Source: Gnetum montanum (lineage: Eukaryota; Streptophyta; Gnetopsida; Gnetales; Gnetaceae). Taken from it: a DNA stretch of 64,000 nucleotides. The notes beneath the pieces are model-generated. The model was given only the letters and a program-made list of their open reading frames with translations. It did no database searches and was not told the origin of the DNA. Location: assembly GCA_015680685.1 (NCBI GenBank), contig MNCI01029116.1:56209-120208 (forward strand), read 5' to 3'. The position numbers were made by a program, and so were the translations under genes. Shown in pieces: positions 21,256 to 32,900 of the stretch. Positions within the stretch are counted from its first letter, which is position 1; the number at the start of each line of letters is the position of its first letter.

Positions 21256-21778
21256 TTAAAAAGGTAATTCGGCCCATGTAGTTTCATTTTCTGAGCTGGC
21301 ATTTTGGGCCAGCTTAGTTTCCAGACAAGTAGCTTCAGTGGAGATAGGTGTTTGATTCTCAAAGGTTATTACTCCTAAACCTTGCTCCATGCCGATGTTG
21401 TTTATGGCTTGGGTTACGACTTTGTCACCGTAAATCACCACCTCCCTACCCACGTAAGGTAGGTGGATTTCTTGATGTATGGATGAAGAGATGACCCTGA
21501 GTTGAACTAACCATGACCTCCCCAAGATCAAGTTAAACCCATGAATCTCTTCTACCATGATGAATGTGGCACTTTTAGGGAATTGGTCCCCTACCACAAA
21601 GTTAATGTGGATAGTCCCTTTTACCACCACCCATGCTCCATTGAATGACTTCAAACATGAAGTTGTCGTGGGTTTGATTTGATCCACCAAACCCAGCTTT
21701 TCCACTATGGGGAATGGGATGACGTTTGTAGCAGCCCCATCATCAACATGTACTCTTCGAATCTTGGGTTGACTGACT
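21256..21778 (-). pseudogene. pol: A: aspartic protease
   Basis: The reading begins before the open stretch, with RRVHVDDGAATNVIPF (about 21720-21760), the active-site segment with DDG in place of the usual D-S/T/N-G. It continues through INFVVGDQFP and ILGRSWLVQL, then SSSIHQ, the flap and second-half signature of Tat-lineage retropepsins. The open part runs 21256-21705 and terminates after AELPF. It is in a different frame from the gag-side linker, so one frameshift separates them. It would cleave the Gag-Pol polyprotein. B has the aligned HVDNGA at about 49715. Confidence 0.85.
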
Positions 21779-22132
21779 CAAATTGAATAGGGGTGCTGTT
21801 GTGGCCTGTCCCTTCTTAGCATCATCCTTAATGAACTCGTCACAAAATGTCAACTGAGCCGACCATGGTTCTTCAGGCGTAGAAGGAAGCATGACCACAT
21901 GAATTGCTTTCTCCTCTGCCAGCATGTTTTCATCAACTGGTATGGACATTAACATGCGAACCAAGGTCTCATGGTGTATAGTGGAGGTCATTACTAGGTT
22001 GTACAGGCTCAAATTTTTATTCTTTTGTTTCAGAGCCTGTTTGACCTGAGTAAGGATGTTTAAAAGGTCTTGTTCACTTGTTGTTTTCCACCCTTCTCCT
22101 CCTCCATTCATCCTAGAAGATGAATTTCTCAA
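21743..22132 (-). pseudogene. gag: A: Gag-protease linker region
   Basis: 129 open codons with EQDLLNILTQVKQALKQKNK, then VRMLMSIPVDEN and EKAIHVVML. This is the conserved segment before protease in Tat-lineage polyproteins (helix with a WDLL-like start). It overlaps the protease start in another frame. The B equivalent is 49824-50030. Confidence 0.75.
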
Positions 22133-22467
22133 GGAGGAGCAGTTTCAGGTTTGGGGCTAGACCTTTTTGGACAGGATGGCAATGATTGTGTGGGCGTAAC
22201 TGTGTCAACTGTTGATGATGAGGGGGGCGTAGACAGGGAGGATGAGGGGGTAGGCTTGGGGGCACCTAGGGTGGTACGTTCCATGGCCGTTTCATTCGTC
22301 AGATGCTCCTCCTGTTTCTTTGAATGGAAAGGCTATGATGTCATCTTAGGTTGGCTCTGTGTGATGGGGGTAGTTGAGTGTTTTGGCCTTGTAATGACAA
22401 ATGGTGTTTATGGCGTTAGCGCAAGTGGTGATGCGATTTTGAGTATGAAGGGTGTAGAGGCATATGT

Positions 22468-24840
22468 TCAAGCAGGAACCTTGAGGACGAATAGCTGTTG
22501 TGGTGTTCTTTTTACCATTGTTGGTGTTGGTATGCTACGTTGAGACACACGAACCACAAATGGCTGCTGTGGTAGTTCTAGATTACTATCTATGCCAATC
22601 GTGTTGATAATGTACCCCGTGTTGTTAGCTTTGAGGGGCTTCTTGTAAACATGCATGGATTCATTTTCAGGGTGAACAAGGTTGCTTTCATCTAGAACCA
22701 ACTTCCCCTGATCAATCATCTACTGGATATCATGTTTTAATGCCAGAAAGTAATCCGTGTCATGACCACAAAGTTGATGGTAGTCACAGAACCACTCCAG
22801 CTTGAAGTTCTTAGGAATTGGCAGCTTGTTGGGCGTAGAAAATGAGGGGTTCCTAAGGAGCTCATAGTATCATTGATGCCATTTGGTTGCCTCCTTAGAC
22901 ATCAGCTTATGTTGGATGTACCCAGCCCCCAACAATTGCTTCAAAACTTCTGAAGGCTTGATGGGTAGAGGGCTATGCTTGGAGCGATCTTTACACTCGA
23001 AGTTGGGTTTAGGCTGCGTTGATGCCTCTGGTGCTGATGTGGAAGGTTGAGTAGTGTTACTTGAGCTAGGCATGGGGTTAGTTGATGTTGTGGCCACTTT
23101 CTTGTTATTTTTGTTGTTGGGCTTTGCCTCGTTTGCCACGGCGGCCACCTTGGCCATTACGGCTTTGCCCTTTTCTTTGTCTTTTTTGGTATACGCATTT
23201 TTGTACGTAACGTAGGCTAGGTCTTTACTAGCTTCAGCTGCATCTTGGATGCTCTTCATATGGGAAAAAGCTTGACTGAGAGAGCGTGGGGCTAGGTAAT
23301 ATAGCTTGGATTTGATGAAATCATTTACCACCCCCTTGAAGATGGCCAATAAATGGGCCTTCACGATAGGCTCACAGATGTCATTCAAGGTGGCACTCCA
23401 TTGCTGTATAAACTTCTGCACTGACTCCAATGGGTCTTGCTTAATGCCCATAAACTGATCCAACGTGACTTCAGGCTTCAAGTTATACTTGAAGTGGGTC
23501 ATGAACTAGGTTAGAAGCTCCTCCAGTGTTGAGATGGAGGCACGCGGGAGCACGCGGTACCAGTCTAAAGCTTTGCCCATCATAGACATAGCAAAGACGT
23601 GAATGATAGTGTGCAGCCACTGCTGCAACAACAAAGATTCAGATCTAAATGTAACTAAATGTGTGTTAGGATTTCCCTCGCCATTGTATTTTGTGAAGTG
23701 GGGGAGTGGCATCCCAGGGGGTAACATGAGTGTGGGAATAGTCAAGCTAATGGGGTCATCATGGTAGAAATCCATGACCTGAACTATGTTAGAACTAGTG
23801 CCTTTGAGACGCTTGATCTCTTCAATGAGGGTTTTGATAAGTTGGAACACTTGATCCAAACCTGGAGACGATGCAGATGGTTGTGGGGATGTAAGGGCCT
23901 CCATCGTTGGTGGCGTAGTAAGGACAATGGCCTAGCTCATAGGGCCGCCATTGGAATTACCCCCGTGAAGGGTGTTAACTGTGAGGCCCACCACCCAGTG
24001 GGTGATGTTGTTAGAGTAGTGATTGCTAGTGGTGCAATAGGGTTAGTCATTTGCATGACTGATGGGATGGGCCACCATCCTGCGCTTGGTTGTGACATCT
24101 GCGAGACTTGGTGTGCTTGGTGGTAAGGGTAATGTGGTACTTGGGAGGGTTTTGAAACAAGGAGAAAGGTGGCTATGTGGTTGGGGCTGGGCCTATCGCT
24201 GATGGTGGAATAAGTGTAGATGATGGAATAGGGGCAAAGACTCCATGCAGCTGTGAAGTAGATGCGGTGTGCATGTAGGGTAACCTAGCCATGACTAGCG
24301 CTAGGTATGAGGATGAGACATAATGAGGAGGGAGAGTGATTGGGAATGAAATTGAGGGAGGAGCATGTTGATATGCTGAGGGTGCAGAATGGCTACCCAT
24401 GGCTGATGAAAATTTAGATTGTAGCTAAGTTGTGGTAATCACAAAGTGGGTTGACACAAAAAGAGGGTTTGACCTAAAGACCGTGGTGGGAGGGATGGTC
24501 GTAGGGTAAGTTTGGCCACCCCCCTCGAATTGGGAGTCCAGGTCTTCCTACCCATCTTGGAATGCCTCATCATAATGAGATGTCATATCTCATTCCCTAG
24601 GATTATTGACTCGCATAAGCTATTCTAAGATCCACTGATACGTTTCTGTCAGGGGAATGGTAACATTAGGGGTAGGGATAAATTCCCTCCTCATCTGATG
24701 AAGGAACTCGAAGTTGCATTTTTCCTTAAGTTCTTAGTGATCCAGGGGCATATTTGCCTAGATCTTTGTGTAGAGGAAGTCATAATGCTCTATGTCTTGT
24801 GCTAGGAACTCAGGTAACAGATGTCGAATCCTAAGAGACT
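22468..24840 (-). pseudogene. gag: A: gag
   Basis: Reading leftward: an N-terminal part (about 24560-24840, 24173-24400, rich in Pro/Ser), then the capsid region 23506-23904 (PPGMPLPHFTKYNGEGNP, the usual plant gag FDGTGDP-like segment, and ALDWYRVLP) and, after one TAG at 23503-23505, 22870-23502 (LESVQKFIQQWSATLNDI, the retrotransposon gag helix). A Lys/Pro/Ser-rich tail follows. The zinc-binding-like segment WFCDYHQLCGHDTDYF (22741-22800) has Tyr where Tat gags usually have the last Cys. The tail ends near 22468. Capsid protein that would package element RNA. Confidence 0.85.
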
Positions 24841-25170
24841 AGCGTGGCACTAGCATTGGGCTAAGTGGCCACTCAGCACCTATGGTGCTTTGAGCCAAGA
24901 AAGGAGCCTCAAGGCTCGAGGTGGAAAGAACAGTTGTTGGTGGAATCATTTTACGTGATAAAAGGGGAAGTTGCAAACGAGAAACATAGAAATGAATAGA
25001 TGATCGAAGGCTTTTCATCCTGCTGGGTCCCAAAGGAATCATCGTCACAAGCAATCTACACCACATGATGTGTAAACAACCACAAAAGGGTATCATGTTT
25101 ATGCTAGTGGATGATGGGGTACAAAGAGCATTCAGGACTACCCAGAAGACATAGAAAGGGCACCAAAGAG
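24841..25170 (-). other. 5' leader of A
   Basis: Between gag and primer site; no trusted coding sequence. The packaging signal would be expected here but none can be named. Confidence 0.5.
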
Positions 25171-25187
25171 CCCTTCTTTTAGCGCCA
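25171..25187 (-). other. Primer-binding site of A
   Basis: The minus strand reads TGGCGCTAAAAGAAGGG, six bases inside the 5' LTR edge. It starts with the TGG expected opposite a tRNA CCA end. I do not assign the tRNA. Confidence 0.7.
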
Positions 25188-25192
25188 AAAAT

Positions 25193-27072
25193 TGTAGCAA
25201 CCAAAAATGTTAGTGGTTGGAACACTGAGAGGTTGCCGTGTGAACAGTAACGGATCTGTGTGAGGGTCGTGCTAGAGAGAAATGGAAACGGGGTGCCCTA
25301 AATAGTCTAGTCAATTAGATAGGGACTTAATTGGTGTATCTTAACCTTACATAAACATTTATTTTGGAAGTAAGACATGCAAAGTAAATCGATGAACGAT
25401 AGATGTAGAGTAGTGAAAATGATGCAAAAACAAAGATGATAGTAAGAAAATAGCAAAAAAGATTTGGGTGAGAGAGTGCACTACCCCAAAGGTTGCAGAT
25501 TCGATCCTTTACCTTATGTGAAAAGTGTACAACATGTTGTGTAAGACTGGAGAGACATTGTTTATACCGAACAGTATGGTCATAGGTCTTTTGCTTGCTA
25601 CTCTGTTTGTTAAGATGCCAAAATGCTCGACTCACAAAGGGATGTTTGGAGCCAACCAAAGAACCAAAGGTAACTAGAATGCTCGAGAAAATGCCAACTA
25701 TGCTCTCCAAAAGTCAACTTAAAATCCAACTACATCAAAAGCCAACCTTTTTTGCCAACAAGCCAACCAAGAAGCCAATTCTTCGAGTGTTGTTTGTCAT
25801 GGTATTTATAGGGCTAGGAGCAGGAGAGAAACATGGTCTAGATGTCACATGTCTTAGGCCCTACAAGGTGCTAACATGCCCGTACCATGTAGGTATGTGA
25901 TGCAAGATGTGAACTTTGTTATGCTATGACCATATTGCTAAAACTACATGTGCAAAAATCCAGTGTGCTAATAATGTAAGAAAAGTGGAGCTTATGCTCC
26001 AGGACTACATCTTCCCTGCTCTTACAAGTAGGGTTAAGCGTAGGAACAATTTTTTGGGAGTTGACCAAGGGTACGCAAAATGGAGCGAAGTTGCTAATTT
26101 TTCCAAGGAGATGCCAGAGTGAGAAAGATTATTTCCAACAAGTTCTAGAGCTACTCAAAGACATCTTAATACTTCTGTGCCAGTGTTGCACTACTCACGC
26201 TATTGAACACATTGGTGGAGCGTAAGTAGCTACTTGCTACGCTGTGCTACGCTACGTAGCGTAGCATAGCATAGCCACTGGTCTTGACAGAAATTTACGT
26301 AGGAGCCGAAGAGCATTTGTCTGAGGCTTAGTTAGGCCAACAACTACAGCTTTTGTCCTTCATGCTAGAAAGCCTTTGGACTTGTTGAATTCATGTTTGA
26401 AGCACTTCTGTTATTTTTGCATCGTTGCTATGTTGTGCTACGCTATGTAGCATAGCACAACGTAGTAGCTAGTGTACCTTGCTTCTTTGTTCAATCCAAC
26501 ATTTTCTAGCAAGAAACTTTACATGAGGCCTAAGGGCTAAGTGGGGTGATCAGGTTTGGAGGCTGAAGTGTTGCCAAGTGCAATATTCTTGTTGGAATCA
26601 CTTGGAAAGATGGGCCTTTCTTCTCTGCCTTTGCTACACTGTGCTATGCTACATAGCGTAGCACCTTAGGTTGGCTGAATCCTAACTTGTCTTGCAATCA
26701 TTTTTTCAATTTACATTTAGATGCTTGAGTAGTTATCTTTCAATGCTTGCTACACTACATGGCGTAGCATAGAATAGTAGACTTTTCATTAGAAAACTTG
26801 CCAAACTATTTTGCTCATCCCAAACACTTTCGATAACTCCTAGCATGGTCTCTGGGTAGACTGTCAGCTAGATCAATTGTCCAGTTGGGTAGGCTGGAGA
26901 GTTTGATGATCCTGTTAGCCCTAGAGATAGAAAACTTGCCAGACTAGACAGTCTATCCTTAGTGCCTACAACTTTCCTGGTGCACCATCATGATGCTGCA
27001 CTTGTGGAAGTCCTTACCAAAATTCTAAGACTCTGCTGAAGCATGAGGGTCCTAAAATTTTATGGTGTTTCA
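25193..27072 (-). repeat. A 5' LTR (right copy)
   Basis: Starts TGTAGCAA and ends TTTCA; 1880 bp. TATA box on the minus strand at 25803-25810. An AATAAA on the minus strand near 25358 could be the poly(A) signal. The 40-bp palindrome is at 26236-26275. AATGT follows at 27073-27077. Confidence 0.92.
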
Positions 27073-27600
27073 AATGTGTGCCCTAATTACTAATTAGGAT
27101 TCATGGATGTCTAAAGCATGGAATTAAGTCTTCCACTAAGAATGTAAATGTTGTTTTAGCATCATCATGCCTAGTTACTTTTGCCAAGAACCATTTGATA
27201 ACATAATCAATTGAAACTAAAATATACTTACAAGAGTTACTTAAAAGAAAAGGGTCCATAAAATCAATGCCCCAACAATTGAAGGACTCACATTCCATCA
27301 AGATAGGCAACAATGACATGTCTTGCCATCTTGTGAGTTCTTCCATTCACTAGCATTGATCACATTTCTTACAATATTCATATGTATCTTTAAACAGAGC
27401 AGGCCAATAAAAGCCAGCATGGAGAATTTTGTATGAAGTTTTCTTACCTAGAAAGTGACCTCCACACACTCCATCATGGTTGAAAGTGATTACCTATTGT
27501 TATTCTTGTTCCAGTAGACATTGTTAGATGATGTGATTTTTGTAAATCTTATACATGAATGGATCCTTCCAAATAAACCATTATGTCTTGATGATAAAGG
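27073..27600 (-). pseudogene. pol: C: integrase N-terminal half
   Basis: Open stretch 27101-27346 includes the end of the zinc-binding lead ([10 protein letters not shown]), WGIDFMDPF (first catalytic D), [18 protein letters not shown] and DAKTTFTFL. Upstream (27360-27560) the HHCC region is decayed. It stops at the A insertion point and continues at 8163-7541. Confidence 0.8.
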
Positions 27601-28330
27601 ATTGTTTTTTTCCTTTAGTTCAAGGCTTTTGTAGTTTGCATATAGCTAAATAATTGGCAATATTTGCATACCAAGAATCTAGAACCTTAGGCCAATAAGC
27701 AAAAAATTGCTCATCTAGAAATGAATCATTAAATGTGTGAGGTGTCTTCAAATCTACATTATGCTCTAATCTGGACAAATGATCTACCACTAAATTTTTA
27801 GATCCCTTCTTATCACAAATCACCAAATTAAATTCTTATAGAAAAATACAATTTATTATGCAAATATTTAGCAGCAACATGACTAGTAAATACTATTGTA
27901 TGAAAACAATTTGAATAATGATAAAATTTATCTAAACTATACACAACTTTTAACATATATTTTTTACTAGTAGTATAATTAATTTAAGTGGGGGTCAATG
28001 TCTTAGAAATATAATAAATAACATTTGGAACATTATCTTTACAGTGATCCAATTTGGCTACAATCACAAAATTCGAGGCATTTTTCATAAGCTTAGAATC
28101 TTTGCTCCAATTTGGTTCCTATAATATTGGTACTAAAGAAAACTTTGATTTTAAAGTTTCAAATTCATTTTAATGATATTTAGTCTATTTGAAAATAGCA
28201 TCTTTTTGCAACAATTTTACTCATAACTGATTAGTTAATGAAAAATCTATAATGAATCATTTGTAAAAACTAGCATGTTCTAGAAATGCATGTAAAGCTT
28301 TCACATTAATAGGAGTAAGATGGGAAATAA
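27601..28330 (-). pseudogene. pol: C: RNase H
   Basis: The segment 27620-27826 reads KNLVVDHLSRLE and WYANIANYLA, the RNase H end and the tether before integrase in Athila-like elements. The RNase H core to the right is strongly decayed; only short phrases are recognisable. Confidence 0.65.
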
Positions 28331-29060
28331 CTTTTAATTTTTAAGGATCTACAGAAACTTCCTTTGTACTCATAATGTGGCCTAACACAACACCAAAAGA
28401 GACCATGAAATGACACTTTTTCCAAGATAAACTAAGATCCTTATTAATACACCTATGCAAGACTAATTTAAGATGATGAAAGGAATTAGAGAATGAATCA
28501 TTGTAGACTAAAAAGTAACCCATAAAAATCTCAAGAAAAGAATCAATCATATTTGAAAAATAGATGTCATATCCCTTTGAAATGTAGCAAGAGCATTGTA
28601 TAATCCAAAGGGAATATGCCTAAATGTAAAAGTCTCTCATGATGTGGTAAAGGCTATTTTATGTTGATATTTTGGTGCAATTGATATTTGATTATACTTA
28701 CTAAAACCATCAAGAAAAGAATAAAATTCATGACCTTGAAGTTTGTCTAAAACCTAATCTAAATATTGAAGTGGAAAATGATCCTTGTCCATTTATTTAA
28801 TTCTCAAAAATCATTACAAAAACACCACTTACCAAAATTTTTAGGCAAAATGATAATAGGACTAATCCACTTAGAATCAAAAATCAAATAAATAATCCAT
28901 GCCTAAAATAATTTCAAAAGTTTACCTTTTATCACTTATTTCAAAGCTTGGTTTAGACTCCTACATGGTTGCTATTGTGGTCTAGCCTCAACCTCCAAAT
29001 GGATATGATGTTGAATTATGAATGGAGAAATCCCCTACTTAAGATCCAAAGGTAACTAAG
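28331..29060 (-). pseudogene. pol: C: reverse transcriptase
   Basis: The piece 28341-28550 reads EIFMGYFLVYNDSF at the place of the catalytic FMDDFSVYGDSF, so both active-site Asp are gone. It continues KKCHFMVSFGVVLGHIMS. Further upstream, PLGLYNALATFQR-like and KVLDKLQG-like phrases survive with stops. Clearly inactive. Confidence 0.75.
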
Positions 29061-29559
29061 CAAAAGCTTTAAGATAATTTGTTAGAACATGTACCAATAT
29101 CTGTTCTTGATCAACAGTTAAACCTAAACTAATAATAAAGGGTTTATTATTTCTAACATAAATATATTTCAAGTGAGGAGGAAGTTCCTTTAAATATAAA
29201 GCTACTTCCTAACCACTTGCAATAAAAGAAAAATTCTCTAGTTTAAACAAATCTTCACCATCCAAAGCATCTTTCACTTGGGTACATAAAACTTATCTTT
29301 GATCATCCATAGTTATCTCTTTGTAGTCTTCCAATGTTAGAATTTGATATGCCTCATTGCAATCACATAATTTTGAAGAAACCATGTTTTCTATTGTATC
29401 ATTGATCATATAAAGTTCATCAAATTGAAATTAGTTATCCAAGTTATATAGATTAACTGTAAAATTCATATTTGCAAATGTTAAAGTCATCAATCCAATT
29501 TTTACATAAATAATTGTATCCGTAGTTGCCAAAATAGACCTGCATAAAATTAAAGGATA

Positions 29560-29900
29560 AACATTATTCAATGAAGATGTATAATATTCTAACACAGTGA
29601 AATTAGCAAGGTATAAAGCTTTGTCTACCTAAACCAATATATCCTCAATAATACCTTTTGAATAAATAGTAGACCCATCAACCAAAGAAATAGTAATATT
29701 AGTAGGTCTAATATGATCATAAGCCAATGACTGATAAATCTGAAATGACATAATATTTACACTAGCCCTAAGATTCACTAATGCATAATGAAATTTTCTA
29801 TTACGAAGCATACAAGCAATCATAGGACTACCAGGATCTTTTGCCTTTTTACGCATCCTAGCCTTCAAAATATTTGTAATATTTTTAGTAAGGCTAACAT
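29560..29900 (-). pseudogene. pol: C: aspartic protease
   Basis: 79 open codons (29629-29868): KDPGSPMIACMLRNRKFHYALVNLRASVN aligns with Athila-type proteases whose active site reads DLGAS; here the Asp is Asn (NLRAS). It continues IRPTNITISLVDGSTIYSKG and IEDILV. The protease would be dead even without the stops around it. Confidence 0.75.
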
Positions 29901-32280
29901 TTTTAAGTATTTGAATTTTCTTTTTTCATAGAATACAACTCCTTAAGGTATTTAGCATATTGGGGGTGGGGGGGCGGGGGCGGTGGTGTGGTGGGGAGTA
30001 GCTTCCATAGCTCTTAATAACAAAACATATAAAGTGACATCTTTAAAAAGGTTCTCAAGTTGCTTGTCATCAACCTCATTTGATTCCAATATATAAAGAA
30101 AAGATGCTTGTGGAGAAGAGGAATTATTGGTTTCCTCTAAAGTAATCTTTGGATCAAGGGCTTCTTCATAAGAAGTTCCTTTGCAAAGATTCTTTCAAAT
30201 TCCTCCTCTAATTCCCTATTCTTAGTAGTCCCCTAATAAGATGTTTGAAGATTAGCCACTTTCCCACTTTGAGTCACTACACTACATTGATCACTATTGG
30301 ATGATGAAACCATATGTATTTCTTGTCTTCCTTGATACTTAGGATTTCATTTCATTTGTGTTGGTAATGTGTCCTTAGGCTGTAAGGCTTGAATAAGCTC
30401 AATTATGTGATCATTTTGTTGTTGTAAAGTATGTTACAAGTTTTCATTTTGTTGTAATAGTTGTTGTTGAAACTCATGGTTTTGATTAGGTCCCAAAAAA
30501 TAGTTGAAATTGTTATTATAATTTGGATAATTTGGCTAAAATGAAGGACATGATTGGAAATTTTGAGTTTGATTGGGATTCCATCCCCTATCTTATGAAG
30601 TTACACTCCTCCCTTGTCCACCTTGACTACCTATGACATTTTTTTATTCTTTAATAAAAGATAAAATAAGATAATCATGATTAGTATGATCAATCTCTTC
30701 ACAAATTAGGTAAGCATAAGAAAAATCCATACCTCTAGCTTGTGGTTGGTTAGTGTTATGAATTCCCTCATTTGTGCATACTGATGATGCTTGTTGTGGA
30801 TACTGGAATGATTGACCCTGAATACTAGTATTAGATGACATAGATAAAAATGATAATTTATTATTAACCTCTTCAATTTGTTTTTCCAAGCTTGTCATCA
30901 TGGTGTATTCTAGCATTTTAATTTTTTTATTGATAGGTGAATTCTTGCTCTAATCCATTATTTGATCTAGTACATGAAATGTTGCTTCTAGTGTCATTCT
31001 TAGAATTGTACCATTGTAAGAAAAATCAATACACTACCATGTAATAAATGTTAAACCATCAAGAAAAACTCCTAACAACTAACATTTAGAAAAATCATGA
31101 TTAGGGTTCTTTGCCTTGATGTCTTTAAAATACTCCCATGCCTATTCATAAGTTTCATTTTCTTTTTGTTGGAAGCCTGAAAGTTGTTTCTTATATTGGT
31201 GGATTTTCATAGAAGATAAAAATCGATATAAAAACTCATCCCTTAAAACTTTCTAAGATTGGATGGAATATTTTTTTTCATGACCTATACCATGATAACA
31301 CACAATCTCTAGATGTAAGAGGAAAAACACTCATCTTAGTATATTTTGTAACACTATTACCACATGTCACTATTAGTATTTCAAATGCTTGAATATGATG
31401 ACATGGATTTTCATCATTTATACCATAGAAATGAAGAAATGTCGATGAGTTTTTACTCTCAACATCATGACCAATTGTCAACAAAAGATAAGAGAGAGTA
31501 GCTGTTGACTTTTTCCCCATTAAATATTTTAATGAAAGTTGATTAGGAATTCCATAATAACAAACTTGATTCTACAATTGTAAAAATTGATTGAATTGAT
31601 TTCTTGGGATACTAAATGATGAGGTAATGGGATGTTGAATTTGTAATTGAGGCATAGATTGTGTGTGGGAAGTCTACACATTGAATATTGATTAGACATT
31701 TTGAGGAGTCTACATTAATGATTGGGTATTAGGATAGGGTTTTTGGGGCACTTTCATAAATGTAGTTTGATATGGCATTGGTGGTTGAACAATTATGTAA
31801 CCCGAGATAGAAATAGGTTGTGGAGTAAAAGGAATGATAGTTCGTGCTACTAGTTGATGAATCTAAGCCACATTAGAATAGTTCATATGTACGATAGGTT
31901 GTCCTAATGAAGAAAATGTTGAATAAATATGTGATGTGTGAAATACCTAGATTAAAATAGGAAGATTATGAGTAATCAATTGATTAGGAAATAGTGGCCA
32001 TGTATGATGGAAAGCTTGTGTCAAAATATTAAATAATGTCTAATGATTGGCTTGTAAATGTTGTTGATGTAATTATTATTGTCAAAAAATATTAGAATGA
32101 TTATTAGAAGTATTAGCATATCACATAGCATGAGCTTGTGAAGGAATAGATTAAGGATAAGAAGATGGACCAATCATTTGTGTGGATAAGGAAAAGGTTG
32201 ATTGAAAACCAATCATTAATTTAGTAGAACCTAATTAACCTCTCGAATTGAAAACCAATTTATCAAATCAAAATTTAGTA
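29901..32280 (-). pseudogene. gag: C: gag with Pro-rich linker
   Basis: From right to left: a Pro/Gln/Asn-rich N-terminal part (about 31530-32160), the capsid region 31278-31520 (LHFYGINDENPCHHIQAFE, VFPLTSRDCVLSWYRS; the Athila gag FHGLENENPYLHI-type segment), a coiled region 30644-30916 (LEKQIEEVNNKLSFL) with a degenerate zinc-like CEEIDHTNHDY, Gln-rich text to about 30420, and a poly-Pro stretch at 29960-30000 before QYAKYLKELYS. Many stops. The Pro-rich junction before protease is typical of the group. Confidence 0.72.
29960..30000. repeat. G-tract/poly-Pro coding repeat
   Basis: Plus strand is a run of G-tracts; the minus strand codes for about eight Pro in the gag-protease linker of C. 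Able to form a G-quadruplex on the plus strand. Confidence 0.7.
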
Positions 32281-32879
32281 GGAATACCAATAGTCATAGA
32301 TACTTTATTGGATTGAGTAGCATTAGGAAATAGGGTTGAGAACTAACTCCCACTTATAGTAACAATAATTGGAATATTAAATCTATCCACCACTGGAATC
32401 CTAGTGCCTATAATTGCAGGAGTTTGTGGATCTACTTGAGAGATTGGTGGTCCTTGTCGAAATAAACTTTGGCCCTATTGACCTTTGGAGTTCTACAACA
32501 AAGATGATTCTTCTAATGACATTGAAATCTTCTTATTTCTTTTCTTTAGTACATATGAAGAAGGAATATTATCACATACCATTCTTTGACCTTTCTCACA
32601 AAACCAAACCGTAAACCTATAAAGAATAATAATTAAAAATAAGAAAAAAGAAAAGAATTAATAAAATCCAAGCCTATTCTAAAAATCATTGAGTGTGACA
32701 AGTGCTTCATTAATCATCAATATCTTCAAATCAGTAAGAAAAATTTGCACATCAATCAACATCAATTGAAATTGTAATAATTTTAATAAATAAAAATTGA
32801 TAAATCGATTCAATTCCATAGAAATGATTACAAAACATCAAATAAATTTTAACTCTAGAAAATATCACCATAACCCAAG
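32281..32879 (-). other. 5' leader of C
   Basis: AT-rich leader between gag and primer site with no trusted reading frame. Confidence 0.5.
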
Positions 32880-32897
32880 GCTATTGCAATGGCACCA
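32880..32897 (-). other. Primer-binding site of C
   Basis: The minus strand reads TGGTGCCATTGCAATAGC, a worn form of the tRNA-Asp-type TGGCGCCGTTGCCGGGGA, three bases inside the LTR edge. Confidence 0.6.
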
Positions 32898-32900
32898 AAG

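Larger units (their letters stand above)
8164..27072 (-). mobile_element. A: full-length Tat-lineage Ty3/gypsy retrotransposon carrying an antisense gene
   Basis: 18.9 kb, minus strand. LTRs at 8164-10034 and 25193-27072 start TGTAGCAA. AATGT flanks both sides. Order on the coding strand: 5' LTR, primer site, gag, protease, antisense module, RT, RNase H, second (aRNH-type) RNase H, integrase, hairpin repeats, polypurine tract, 3' LTR. The second RNase H before integrase and the protease style (GRSWLVQL followed by SSIHQ) place it in the Tat/Ogre lineage. It sits inside the integrase of C. All coding parts carry stops or frameshifts, so it is not autonomous now. The two LTRs differ visibly, mostly by C/T and G/A, so the insertion is old. 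Confidence 0.92.

Noticed and set aside
22151-22543. 130-codon plus-strand frame
   Set aside because: It is the shadow of the minus-strand gag-protease linker and tail of A.
24839-25225. 128-codon frame overlapping the A LTR edge
   Set aside because: It crosses the primer site and LTR border and has no family resemblance; chance frame in the leader.
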